64,000 nt of DNA from Fuerstiella marisgermanici (GTDB lineage Bacteria > Planctomycetota > Planctomycetia > Planctomycetales > Planctomycetaceae): positions 3,472,001 to 3,536,000 of the forward strand of contig NZ_CP017641.1 of assembly GCF_001983935.1 (NCBI RefSeq). Direction: 5' to 3'. Positions 55,567 through 64,000 of this stretch are shown here, piece by piece (the first letter of the stretch is position 1; every line of letters starts with the position of its first letter). The position numbers and the translations under genes were made by a program. Under the pieces are notes generated by a model that did no database searches, was not told the DNA's origin, and was given only the letters and a program-made list of their open reading frames with translations.

Positions 55567-57137
55567 GTAGCTGTCCATTTCAGCTTGGAGACTGGTCTTT
55601 TTCTGTCGGTTAGATTTTGATACGACAGGTGGATGGACACGGATGTCAGTCAGATCATCGCTGTGGAAGTGAAGCAGCTTGTGCTTAGCCTGCAGCGTGA
55701 GGTTGCGGAGCTGCGGGACGAGAACCGGCGGCTGCGTGATCGGATTGAAGAGCTCGAAGGTAAGAACCCCACAGAGCGACTCGACGAGGCGTTTTCGGTG
55801 ACGGCGGAAGAGAGACGCCGCGCTGAAACGGGCCGCCGAAAAGGTCGCAAAAAACAATCCTCGGCGCGTCGCGGTCGTCGCACAACCGAGCAGAAAGCGG
55901 ACAACGCCGAACGACGCGAACTCATTCTGCCGGAAGGTTACAACGTCGCAGAGTGCCGTTTCGTTCGGGAACGTTTCGTCTGGAGAGTGATCAACGGCCA
56001 AGCCGTGCAGGTCGTCTATGAAATCTATCACGGCCCCAACGGCGAGAAATCCGAAATTCCGGGCGTGTGGCCGCGGTCCGAATTCGGCATTGAAGTTCAT
56101 ATCGCGCTGGCTCGCATTGTGACCATCACGGGACTGTCGATCGACAAGACGTGTGCATTGATTGAATTCTTCTGGAATCTGCCGCTCGGCAAATCCCAGG
56201 CGGACGCTCTGTTGAATCAACTGGCACGGCGTTGGGAACAGGAATTCGAATCTCTGTGTGACCTGATGGCGTTCAGTGCGATTGTGCATGCAGACGAAAC
56301 CAGTTGGAGTATCAACAGCGTGTGGGCTTTTTTGTCGGAGAAGGCGCGCGTGCTGATCTTCGGATGCCGCAAAGACGGCGACACACTGGCTCAGATCCTG
56401 TCGAAAGAATTGTTTGGAGGCGTGCTTGTTTCGGACGATGCGGCCGTGTACCGAGGTTTCAGTCACGCACAGAAATGCTGGGCTCACCTGCTGCGGAAGG
56501 CCATCCGTCTGACGCTGCTGAAGCCGGACAACGAAGAGTACCAGCGACTGCTCGACGGCCTGCTGGAAATTTTCTACGCGGCCAAACGCCACGCCGCCGA
56601 TGGTCGTCTTGGCGATGCCGGTCGTGCGGCGAAGGTCGATGAACTTGATAACACGCTGGCGGCTCTGCTGGTGCGTTACTGCGCCGAGGATTCCGATGTT
56701 CGGGCGGCCGACTTCGGCAAGGATTTTGACAACCTGGTCTCAGAACTGATTCGGCTGATGACGGAAGAGGAGTTGTTTTGTTTTGTGACAAGCCCGGCCG
56801 CGCCAGCAACGAACAACGAAGCGGAACGCAGTCTTCGCGGCGCGGCCATGGACCGTCGCACAGGTCGAACGAGCAAAACATCGAAGGGAGCCCGTCGCCG
56901 CAGCATTCTTACAAGCGTCCTGGAATCGCTGAATCTCCATCTGAAAACACCAACGCTCAGTTCCGTGGTGGCCGAGGTCATGACGTGGCAGCAGGATGGA
57001 TTCAGTCTGTTTGATCGACTGAAACTTGAAGTCGGCCTGACCTCCGCGCCGCCCGGTCAGTCGCGACTGTCCAAACTCGTCCCCGCCAACTGAACACCAC
57101 ACCTCACGCTGCGCACCACGCGGAAATGGACAGCTAC
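55567..57137 (+). mobile_element. IS66-family (ISBst12-like) element, copy 2
   Basis: 1571 bp with ends GTAGCTGTCCATTTC. It is inverted relative to copy 1. The left flank is TTAGAGCC, the exact reverse complement of the GGCTCTAA left of copy 1; the right flank is GTGACAGA. Confidence 0.9.
55633..57093 (+). CDS. IS66-family transposase, copy 2
   Basis: 486 residues, identical in sequence to the copy 1 protein (13852-15312), with all DDE residues present (HADETSW, VSDDAAVY, NNEAERS). It is intact and potentially active. It starts 66 bp inside the left end of the element. Confidence 0.93.
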   Translation: MDTDVSQIIAVEVKQLVLSLQREVAELRDENRRLRDRIEELEGKNPTERLDEAFSVTAEERRRAETGRRKGRKKQSSARRGRRTTEQKADNAERRELILPEGYNVAECRFVRERFVWRVINGQAVQVVYEIYHGPNGEKSEIPGVWPRSEFGIEVHIALARIVTITGLSIDKTCALIEFFWNLPLGKSQADALLNQLARRWEQEFESLCDLMAFSAIVHADETSWSINSVWAFLSEKARVLIFGCRKDGDTLAQILSKELFGGVLVSDDAAVYRGFSHAQKCWAHLLRKAIRLTLLKPDNEEYQRLLDGLLEIFYAAKRHAADGRLGDAGRAAKVDELDNTLAALLVRYCAEDSDVRAADFGKDFDNLVSELIRLMTEEELFCFVTSPAAPATNNEAERSLRGAAMDRRTGRTSKTSKGARRRSILTSVLESLNLHLKTPTLSSVVAEVMTWQQDGFSLFDRLKLEVGLTSAPPGQSRLSKLVPAN

Positions 57138-57297
57138 GTGACAGAAAGGAGCGCCCGTCAATTCCGTGGTCGGCAAATCCCGTCGCCGGTGGATAGCTAT
57201 CAGCAAGTTCGATCGAGGTCGGCAGCACATCGACGAACGAAAATCAGCGAGGCGTTGTTCGTGCCGGGAGCAACGAAACGCGAAAAGAGTCCTGCCC
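57138..57297 (-). pseudogene. Sulfatase gene fragment
   Basis: Minus-strand sequence next to the IS66 end reads FVDVLPTSIELADSYPPATG then FADHGIDGRSFLS, matching the (V)D.LPT..ELA ... G.DGRS.L segment of type I sulfatases. One frameshift upstream separates it from FVAPGTNNASLI. The rest of the gene is not found. Bases 57298-57495 hold nothing recognisable. Confidence 0.55.
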
Positions 57298-57495
57298 CTT
57301 CTTTCTCCTCGCGGCCATTAGAATCCGGCGCGACGTGGTCGATAAATCTACCGTAATACGGACGTAAACCCGACTTCTGGAACTAGACCACCGCTGCTCA
57401 GCGGTCGATATAGCGTAAGGGGTGGTTTCTATCAAATTGATTTTGGTCGACGCACTTGCTAGTCACGCTGAATATAGCTGCGCCTCGAATAAGTT

Positions 57496-58790
57496 GGTCC
57501 ATCCGGGTTCTTTGTGGGTGAGGCGTTAATTCGTTAGTTTTCGTGGGATGCAGGGAACAGACTTTTACGAACAGATTTTGGGACTGACGGGGCCGTGGTT
57601 TGTGGCGGACGTTCAGCTGGATATGGAAGCTCAACAGGTCGACGTTTTCGTCGAACATGGCGAGGGCGAAACTTTTTGATGTCCGGATTGCGACAGGCAG
57701 CTGCCGTGCTATGACCACACGAAGTCTCGCAAATGGCGGCATCTGGACACGATGCAATTTGCGACCATCCTTCATGCCCGCACGCCTCGCGTGAAGTGCC
57801 CGGATCATGGCGTCAAACAGATCAGGCTTCCCTGGGCGGAAAAGAACAGCCGCTTCTCATTGTTCTTTGAACGCTTCGCCATCGACGTTCTTCTGGCCAC
57901 ACAAACCGTGAAAGGGGCGTGCAGCATTCTGGGGATCTCATGGGATGAATCGTGGCACATTCTGCAGAAGGCGGTGGCTCGCGGGAAGGATCGCAAACAA
58001 TCGAAGAACCTCCCTCGAATCGGCATCGACGAGAAAGCCTTTCGAAAACGACACAACTACGTCACGCTGATCTATGACTTGGACAAGAGCACTGTCGAAG
58101 CGATTTCCGATGGTCATGACACGGCAGCCGCTGATGCCTGTTTCGATCAGCTTTCCGACAGTGAAAAGCAGTCTGTGGAGGCGGTTGCGATGGACATGAG
58201 TGCCGCATACGTCAAGAGCACCAAAGGCAACATTGCATTGGCCGAACAGAAGATTGTGCACGACCGCTTTCACATCATGAAGCTGGCAACCGAAGCCGTC
58301 GACAAGGTCCGTCGGTCGGAGCAGAAGAAGCTTCGCGCCGAAGGCGATGATCGATTGACGGGAACTCGGTATCTGTGGCTTTCAGGCCAGGAGAATCTCA
58401 GCGAAAAACAGCAGGAACGCTTTGATGCCGCATGGAAGGCAGAGTTACTCACGGGCAAAGCGTGGGCCTACAAGGAGATGCTGCGAGACCTCTGGGTTCA
58501 TGACACTCCGGCAGAGGCCACGACGTTCTTCAATGACTGGTACAAGCGAGTCATCCACACAAAGCTGGAGCCAATGAAGAAAGTCGCTCGCACGATCAAA
58601 GAACGCTTAGCCAATGTGGTGAGCTACTGCACTCACGGAATCACAAACGCCGTCGCCGAAGGAATGAACAGCAAAATCATGGCCATCAAACGAAGAGTCG
58701 GCGGATACCGAAACCGCGACAACTTCAAAACCGCCATCCTCTTCTACTGCGGAGGACTCGACCTCTACCCACAATAATCCCGGATGGACC
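57496..58790 (+). mobile_element. ISL3-family element
   Basis: 1295 bp with inverted ends sharing GGTCCATCCGGG and then TGTGGGT. It carries one transposase gene with an in-frame stop. Flanks AATAAGTT and GTAAGAAT do not match, so the 8 bp target duplication expected for ISL3 is missing and a deletion has occurred beside it, which fits the truncated IS66 copy 3 at its right. Confidence 0.85.
57548..58777 (+). pseudogene. ISL3-family transposase with an in-frame TGA
   Basis: ATG 57548 opens MQGTDFYEQILGLTGPWFVA and reaches TGA at 57677-57679 after 43 codons. The same frame then continues CPDCDRQLPCYDHTKSRKWR and on for 366 codons to 58777. The zinc-finger CPDC...C and DDE domain (RIGIDEKAFRKRHNYVTLIY, AVAMDMSAAYV, AVAEGMNSKIMAIKRRVGGY) are intact. 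The stop falls just before the zinc finger; a restart at ATG 57752 would lack the finger. Probably inactive unless read through. Confidence 0.8.
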
Positions 58791-60070
58791 GTAAGAATGC
58801 TGCGGCGACGGGCTCCCTTCGATGTTTTGCTCGTTCGACCTGTGCGACGGTCCATGGCCGCGCCGCGAAGACTGCGTTCCGCTTCGTTGTTCGTTGCTGG
58901 CGCGGCCGGGCTTGTCACAAAACAAAACAACTCCTCTTCCGTCATCAGCCGAATCAGTTCTGAGACCAGGTTGTCAAAATCCTTGCCGAAGTCGGCCGCC
59001 CGAACATCGGAATCCTCGGCGCAGTAACGCACCAGCAGAGCCGCCAGCGTGTTATCAAGTTCATCGACCTTCGCCGCACGACCGGCATCGCCAAGACGAC
59101 CATCGGCGGCGTGGCGTTTGGCCGCGTAGAAAATTTCCAGCAGGCCGTCGAGCAGTCGCTGGTACTCTTCGTTGTCCGGCTTCAGCAGCGTCAGACGGAT
59201 GGCCTTCCGCAGCAGGTGAGCCCAGCATTTCTGTGCGTGACTGAAACCTCGGTACACGGCCGCATCGTCCGAAACAAGCACGCCTCCAAACAATTCTTTC
59301 GACAGGATCTGAGCCAGTGTGTCGCCGTCTTTGCGGCATCCGAAGATCAGCACGCGCGCCTTCTCCGACAAAAAAGCCCACACGCTGTTGATACTCCAAC
59401 TGGTTTCGTCTGCATGCACAATCGCACTGAACGCCATCAGGTCACACAGAGATTCGAATTCCTGTTCCCAACGCCGTGCCAGTTGATTCAACAGAGCGTC
59501 CGCCTGGGATTTGCCGAGCGGCAGATTCCAGAAGAATTCAATCAATGCACACGTCTTGTCGATCGACAGTCCCGTGATGGTCACAATGCGAGCCAGCGCG
59601 ATATGAACTTCAATGCCGAATTCGGACCGCGGCCACACGCCCGGAATTTCGGATTTCTCGCCGTTGGGGCCGTGATAGATTTCATAGACGACCTGCACGG
59701 CTTGGCCGTTGATCACTCTCCAGACGAAACGTTCCCGAACGAAACGGCACTCTGCGACGTTGTAACCTTCCGGCAGAATGAGTTCGCGTCGTTCGGCGTT
59801 GTCCGCTTTCTGCTCGGTTGTGCGACGACCGCGACGCGCCGAGGATTGTTTTTTGCGACCTTTTCGGCGGCCCGTTTCAGCGCGGCGTCTCTCTTCCGCC
59901 GTCACCGAAAACGCCTCGTCGAGTCGCTCTGTGGGGTTCTTACCTTCGAGCTCTTCAATCCGATCACGCAGCCGCCGGTTCTCGTCCCGCAGCTCCGCAA
60001 CCTCACGCTGCAGGCTAAGCACAAGCTGCTTCACTTCCACAGCGATGATCTGACTGACATCCGTGTCCAT
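58791..60070 (-). pseudogene. IS66-family transposase, copy 3, C-terminus lost
   Basis: The first ~426 residues match copies 1 and 2, including all three DDE residues. After GARRRSILT the frame runs out of the IS66 sequence into antisense ISL3 sequence and ends at 58607, so about 60 C-terminal residues are replaced by unrelated ones. It is unlikely to be functional. Confidence 0.85.
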
Positions 60071-60136
60071 CCACCTGTCGTATCAAAATCTAACCGACAG
60101 AAAAAGACCAGTCTCCAAGCTGAAATGGACAGCTAC
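58791..60136 (-). mobile_element. IS66-family element, copy 3, truncated
   Basis: Same element as copies 1 and 2 from its transposase-start end (60136) down to 58791, where the ISL3 right end begins. About 225 bp including the other inverted end is lost. Its right side adjoins the truncated 5' end of the integrase gene. Confidence 0.88.
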
Positions 60137-60677
60137 GTCGCAACATGCGGGACATCACCATCGGAGACGCGAAAGACTTTCGACGCTATCTTCAGGGTAA
60201 GCTGGCGGAAGATACGGTTCGTCGCACGTGTGGGATTGCGAAGCAGTTCTTCCAGGACGCCGTCGACCGAAGATTGATCAGTCGTAATCCTTTCAAGCAT
60301 CGTGACCTTCCCACGGCTACCGGCGCCGGTGACAAGTCGCGCGAGTTCTTTATTTCACGAGACCTTGCCAAACGGGTGTTGGATGCACTCCCGACTGCTC
60401 AGTGGCGGGCGATGTTTGCTTTGGCACGCTATGCCGGGATGCGTTGCCCCTCGGAAGTCCTGTCACTGCGCTGGACTGATATCGACTGGGCACGTGAGCG
60501 AATCATCGTGACAAGCCCAAAGACCGAACACCACGAAGGTGGTGCATCACGAGAGATTCCATTGTTCCTGGAACTTCGTCCTTACCTTGAGGACTGCTTC
60601 GAACTGGCAGACGACGGGGCGGAGTTTGTAATCACTGATTACAGAAAGATGGATTCCAGCTATGGAACGCTGCTAAC

Positions 60678-62718
60678 CCAACTTCCCCAACTCAAGTCAC
60701 GAAGGCAGTGTTTTGTGCGGTGAGCGGCAAGAAGTTTCCACTACATTTGCTTTTGGATTATTTTCGAGGGCAGTTTGAGATTCAGTTTTTCCAGAAGAAT
60801 CTGTTGATGGTCGGAGGGCTTTGACACGCAGCGAGTACGGATCTCCGGGCCGGTGCGAGTGGGCAGGACGACGTCCATCGAACGGATCTCCGACAGCTCC
60901 GCAAGCACACGGCGCGGTTCGTCGCCCAGCCCTGCTTTGCTGCACAGCTGGCCGAGCGTCTTCCACAACACATACGCCAGAAAACACACGAAGATGTGTG
61001 CCAGAACACGGTCCTCCTTCTGATGCCAGATCGGGCGGATCGAAAGATCGCTTTTGTGGATTCGGAACGCGGCTTCCGCTTCGGTCAGTTGGATGTACGC
61101 CTTCCAAAGTTCTTCGTCGGACCAGTCGCTGACATTCGTTCGCAGCAGATAGCATCCGGAACTCAGAGTCGCCCAGTCACGCGTAGCTTCGATCTTTGAC
61201 CATTCGATGCGTGCGGCCCCGTCATCTGTCTTCGTGACTTTCACGTCGAAGAGCTTTGCCGCTCGAGTGTTCTTTCCGAGCAGCCGGCCGATCTCACGTT
61301 CGACCTTCATCGGGTCGCGTTTCTGTTTATCGCACCGCGCCGTCATGCGGATGAGCGACTCTTCGATCTTCTTTTCGAAGCGCTGTGTGATCGCTTCTTC
61401 CTTCTTTGATCGATCGCGACTGCGACACAGGATGAATGTCTCCGGCGATGTGTTGCAGTCTTCCGATTCATCCGGATCGTCGCTGCCGGGCCACGGCACG
61501 ACCTTGACTTCCAGGCCATCGCGAATGCTGGTCCAGTCTTCCTTCAGCAGCTCGTGTTCAAACTTCTTCAGCATCGATTTGGGAGTGCCGACGATGTAGC
61601 GTCGACCGCCTTCGCGCAGGAATTCGATGTTGTCTTCCGACACCATGCCGCGATCCATGACCCAGATGCGATCGCTTTTCCCGTAGCGTGCTTCCATCGT
61701 TTCGACGATGTGTTCCACGGTAGTAACGTCGGCCGTATTGCCGGCAAACACCTTGTATCCCAGCGGCATTCCGCATCGAGACACCACCAGCCCGATGCAG
61801 ACCTGCTTGCAGTCGCTGCGGTTATCGCGCGAATAGCCACGCTGAGCCAGCGGATTGCGTTCGGCCTGACCTTCGAAGTAAGTGCTGGTGACGTCATACA
61901 TCAGCAGGTCGTATTCGAGATCGAACAGATGGCCAAGGCGATTCTTCAGATGCGTTTCCAATGCGTCCTTGTGCGGCAGCAGCTGATCGAGTGTGCGGTA
62001 CAGCCGATTATCGTTCACACGTTCTTCGCTCACGCCGAGCAGATCGGGCAGCGCCGTTTTCGGATACCATTGTTCGGCCGTGAACAGTTCACTGGCGGGT
62101 TCGAGGAGCCGGGCAATGATCAGAATCAGCGAACTCACATCCCAGCCGACCAGTTCGCGACCTTCGGGGATCGCGTTGTTCAGAAATGTGTCGAGCTGCA
62201 GCGTGCGAATCAGGTGCAGAGCCATCCACGGTCCGCCGAACTGCCGCAGGTTTTCCACACGAACTCCGGCGGCGTTGACTTCAACCCATCGCGGAGCGAC
62301 AGCCGTCGCGTCGTCATCAAATTCGAATTGCATCTGTCGACTGAGCGGCTGCGATCGATCGCCCGTTGCCGCCGTAGCATCGGTATCGGCCAGAACTTCC
62401 GCCGCCTGCTGCACACCCAGTCGCCCGGCTTCGTCAAGCTTCCCCAGCCACGCGACCACCCGTTGCCGCGGCCCACTGGCCGAGCGATACGATTCGACCA
62501 GCGCCCAGTAGGCGTGGCGACGACCGTTTTTGATCCGATGGCATTGGCGAATGAACATGATCGCAAATGCTACCGACGGATCTCCGACCAACCAGATCAG
62601 AGGTCGTCACTACATCGTGTTTCAGATTTCAAACGCTGGACTTTCGGAAAATCGATAACAAAAACACGCCGAATAAATTCTCTGCAACCACATTTTGTGC
62701 GGCTGCTGGGGAAGTTGG
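60678..62718 (-). mobile_element. IS1634-family element inside the integrase
   Basis: 2041 bp with ends CCAACTTCCCCA / TGGGGAAGTTGG. It is flanked by the 6 bp direct repeat GCTAAC (60672-60677 and 62719-62724), a clean target duplication. Excision with one repeat copy restores the integrase frame exactly. Confidence 0.92.
60741..62558 (-). CDS. IS1634-family transposase
   Basis: 605 residues from ATG 62558 ([20 protein letters not shown]), typical for the family. The DDE core shows Asp in [14 protein letters not shown], Asp in [20 protein letters not shown] and a late Glu in [20 protein letters not shown]. It looks intact. A longer start at 62591 adds eleven unconserved residues. Confidence 0.92.
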   Translation of the reverse strand: MFIRQCHRIKNGRRHAYWALVESYRSASGPRQRVVAWLGKLDEAGRLGVQQAAEVLADTDATAATGDRSQPLSRQMQFEFDDDATAVAPRWVEVNAAGVRVENLRQFGGPWMALHLIRTLQLDTFLNNAIPEGRELVGWDVSSLILIIARLLEPASELFTAEQWYPKTALPDLLGVSEERVNDNRLYRTLDQLLPHKDALETHLKNRLGHLFDLEYDLLMYDVTSTYFEGQAERNPLAQRGYSRDNRSDCKQVCIGLVVSRCGMPLGYKVFAGNTADVTTVEHIVETMEARYGKSDRIWVMDRGMVSEDNIEFLREGGRRYIVGTPKSMLKKFEHELLKEDWTSIRDGLEVKVVPWPGSDDPDESEDCNTSPETFILCRSRDRSKKEEAITQRFEKKIEESLIRMTARCDKQKRDPMKVEREIGRLLGKNTRAAKLFDVKVTKTDDGAARIEWSKIEATRDWATLSSGCYLLRTNVSDWSDEELWKAYIQLTEAEAAFRIHKSDLSIRPIWHQKEDRVLAHIFVCFLAYVLWKTLGQLCSKAGLGDEPRRVLAELSEIRSMDVVLPTRTGPEIRTRCVSKPSDHQQILLEKLNLKLPSKIIQKQM

Positions 62719-63038
62719 GCTAACGAAGAAGTTGAGAGCGGCGAGTATTCAGCCGTGGCCGAAGCCGTGGCAAAACCTGCGTTCCACATGCGAAACGGAA
62801 CTTGCTGAGTCGTATCCCCTTCACGTCGTTTGTGAGTGGATCGGGAATTCAACGACAGTGGCTCAAAAGCATTACCTGCAGGTCACCGATGATCACTTCG
62901 CAAAGGCGGTGCAGAATCCGGTGCAGCAAATGCACGAAACCCGTCGCGATGACTCGCAACGGGTTCCGGCGGAAGACACGAATGTCAATGAATTGCGGGA
63001 GTTTGCAACTCCTTGCTCCCCCTTACGGGGTCTCCCGA

Positions 63039-63058
63039 TGGGCGCTGAGGGACTCGAA
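63039..63058 (-). other. att site within tRNA-Val 3' end
   Basis: TTCGAGTCCCTCAGCGCCCA on the minus strand, identical to 18029-18048. The integrase reading frame runs through it in antisense (GAEGLE). It is the tRNA-side attachment junction of the element. Confidence 0.85.
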
Positions 63059-63112
63059 CCCCCGACCCCCTCGGTGTAAACGAGGTGCTCTAGCCAACTG
63101 AGCTAAGCGCCC
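63039..63112 (-). tRNA. tRNA-Val (anticodon TAC)
   Basis: Minus-strand cloverleaf: acceptor GGGCGCT / AGCGCCC, D-arm GCTCAGTTGGCTAGAGC, anticodon arm CCTCG-TTTACAC-CGAGG giving anticodon TAC, T-arm with GGTTCGAGTCC, discriminator A. CCA is not encoded. Its 3' end is the attachment site of the adjacent integrase. Confidence 0.96.
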
Positions 63113-63362
63113 GGGTCGTTTCACTGGCAGCCGTCTGTGAACAGCGGCTGCCAGTGAGACGCGGAGTATGGCAGGCGGGTTCGGGGGTTTCAAGACTGAC
63201 GACGACTGAATGAGTCGATTTTTTCGCGGCCGCTGAATCGGGAATTCCCGTTCGGTCGATTCTGCCGCCTGAAACACCTTCCAGTGCCAGGTGGGGCCGT
63301 TTTGCACGAGGATTGCTCACCGCGCAAAACGGTTTGGTTTGCACCCAGCCGGTGGCTTGGGT

Positions 63363-64000
63363 TTACCAGTCGACGTCTGTCCGCGTGTGGATGCGGCTGG
63401 CGACTTCTGTGACGTGGGGATTGCTGTGAGTCAGGCGTTGCAGAATCTTTTCCGTCGGCACGCCCTCAATTTCGCAGATCACGGACACGCGATCCGTCGC
63501 GATCGCTCGGGTGGCCACACAATCGTCGAAGGTTTCGCGTAGCGTTTTTTCCATATCGCTTTGGTCGATCCCTTCCGGCATCAGCCCCAGCACACGACGT
63601 CGGCCGCCCGAACCGCGGAAGCCAGGCCAGGCACTTTGCGGAAAATCTTCCGTATCGCCCAGAGCGTCGGCGGCCTGCCCGTCCTGATCGGACGACGCAA
63701 TCAGAAATCGAGCCGCCGAGGTGCTCAGCTTTTTGCCCAGGTCATCAGACGTCTGGTCGTTTTTCAGGAACTCACTTAACACGTCGGGAAACGAAGTTCG
63801 AACGTGCCGGTCGAAGGCGTCGATGATCGGCTGCGGCACAGAATCCGTCAGCAGCAATGGACCGGCCATGTCGGCAGCAATATTTTCCAGACTGTCCTTG
63901 AGTGTCTTCAGCTTAGCCTGGAACGAACTCACAGACTGAGCCACCTTCAAAACGTGGTCGATGAAGCACTGATGGATTGTTTGGTAGGCCAGCAGCACGC
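63363..64000 (-). CDS. C-terminal part of a larger unknown protein
   Basis: The minus-strand frame is open at the right edge and ends at 63363 with VTEVASRIHTRTDVDW. At least 212 codons are visible: helical at first (AQSVSSFQAKLKTLKDSLEN), then alpha/beta (RRRVLGLMPEGI, DRVSVICEIEGVPTEKILQR). The C-terminal pattern recalls large planctomycete tubulin-like proteins, but I cannot support that without the missing N-terminus. The 63113-63362 gap shows no gene. Confidence 0.55.
   Translation of the reverse strand, partial: VLLAYQTIHQCFIDHVLKVAQSVSSFQAKLKTLKDSLENIAADMAGPLLLTDSVPQPIIDAFDRHVRTSFPDVLSEFLKNDQTSDDLGKKLSTSAARFLIASSDQDGQAADALGDTEDFPQSAWPGFRGSGGRRRVLGLMPEGIDQSDMEKTLRETFDDCVATRAIATDRVSVICEIEGVPTEKILQRLTHSNPHVTEVASRIHTRTDVDW

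Larger units (their letters stand above)
60137..63079 (+). pseudogene. int: Tyrosine integrase gene, 5'-truncated and split by IS1634
   Basis: Part one runs from the IS66 copy 3 edge (first ATG 60145, MRDITIGDAKDFRRYLQ) to 60677; part two runs from 62725 to TAA 63077-63079. Removing 60678-62718 and one GCTAAC joins SYGTLLT to KKLRAASIQPWPKPWQNLRS in frame. Catalytic residues are Arg in ARYAGMRCPSE, Lys in TSPKTEH, Arg in NLRSTCETELAE, His in HVVCEWIGNS and Tyr in QKHYLQVTDDHF. The last codons (GAEGLEPPTPSV) are antisense to tRNA-Val, the integration site. It would have excised and integrated the element; now it is dead. Confidence 0.88.

Noticed and set aside
15379..57145. Simple two-copy inversion as the full explanation
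   Set aside because: The second flank pair (GGCCAAAG expected, GTGACAGA seen) does not match, so at least one more rearrangement at the right side of copy 2 is required.
61554..62723. 389-codon plus-strand frame opposite the IS1634 transposase
   Set aside because: Antisense shadow; the transposase motifs are on the other strand.
1..64000. CRISPR array
   Set aside because: No regularly spaced short direct repeats with unique spacers were seen.

Overview
This 64 kb window looks like a marine planctomycete chromosome. The evidence is a PEP-CTERM protein, a secreted sulfatase, several exported hydrolases (EF-hand esterase, DUF1593, DUF4838, M14), a Ser/Thr kinase carrying an FHA-type domain, a lone mraY, and the planctomycete-type repeat that translates as NPKCKRG / VTRSVSEG. 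The species cannot be named from sequence alone.

Layout. 1-13.8 kb: a GH13_18 phosphorylase cut by the left edge, a frameshifted PEP-CTERM gene beside an IS3 remnant, exported hydrolases, sugE behind a guanidine-II riboswitch, a sulfatase and a globin whose stop codon lies in a small hairpin transposable element. 13.8-15.4 kb: IS66-type element, copy 1. 15.4-18.05 kb: remains of an integrative element (a 5'-truncated gene, a small gene plus HNH nuclease pair, an integrase tail and an att core). 18-19.2 kb: further mobile debris (hsdM start, second integrase-like tail). 19.4-26 kb: a candidate sRNA, two lipoproteins, DUF4838 and MOSC proteins. 26-30.6 kb: gene fragments, two orphan genes each followed by a near-identical ~210 bp repeat, and an IS110 element. 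30.6-37.4 kb: SprT-like protein, nucleoside hydrolase and ribokinase, MoxR ATPase, PQQ-like propeller, lipoprotein. 37.4-45.7 kb: nuoHJKLMN, the membrane arm of complex I. 46-55.5 kb: TraB-like protein, mraY, kinase, FAD enzyme, thioredoxin-like lipoprotein. 55.5-63.1 kb: nested insertion sequences (IS66 copy 2, ISL3, truncated IS66 copy 3, IS1634) in and around a tyrosine integrase next to tRNA-Val. 63.4-64 kb: a gene cut by the right edge.

Main inference. A 20 bp copy of the tRNA-Val 3' end lies at 18029-18048, inverted relative to the tRNA at 63039-63112. The outer 8 bp flanks of the inverted IS66 copies 1 and 2 are exact reverse complements, as expected if homologous recombination between them inverted 15379-55566 (40.2 kb). 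Undoing the inversion gives a ~10.2 kb element with direct att repeats at tRNA-Val. Removing the IS1634 element and one 6 bp target copy restores the integrase frame. In the circular form that frame would run through attP into a ~60-residue tail that integration replaces with codons antisense to the tRNA.

Other signals are a family of ~70 bp repeats sitting directly after stop codons or a terminator, a structured hairpin shared by two different IS types, and a promoter-structured RNA-terminator unit at 19.46-19.64 kb.
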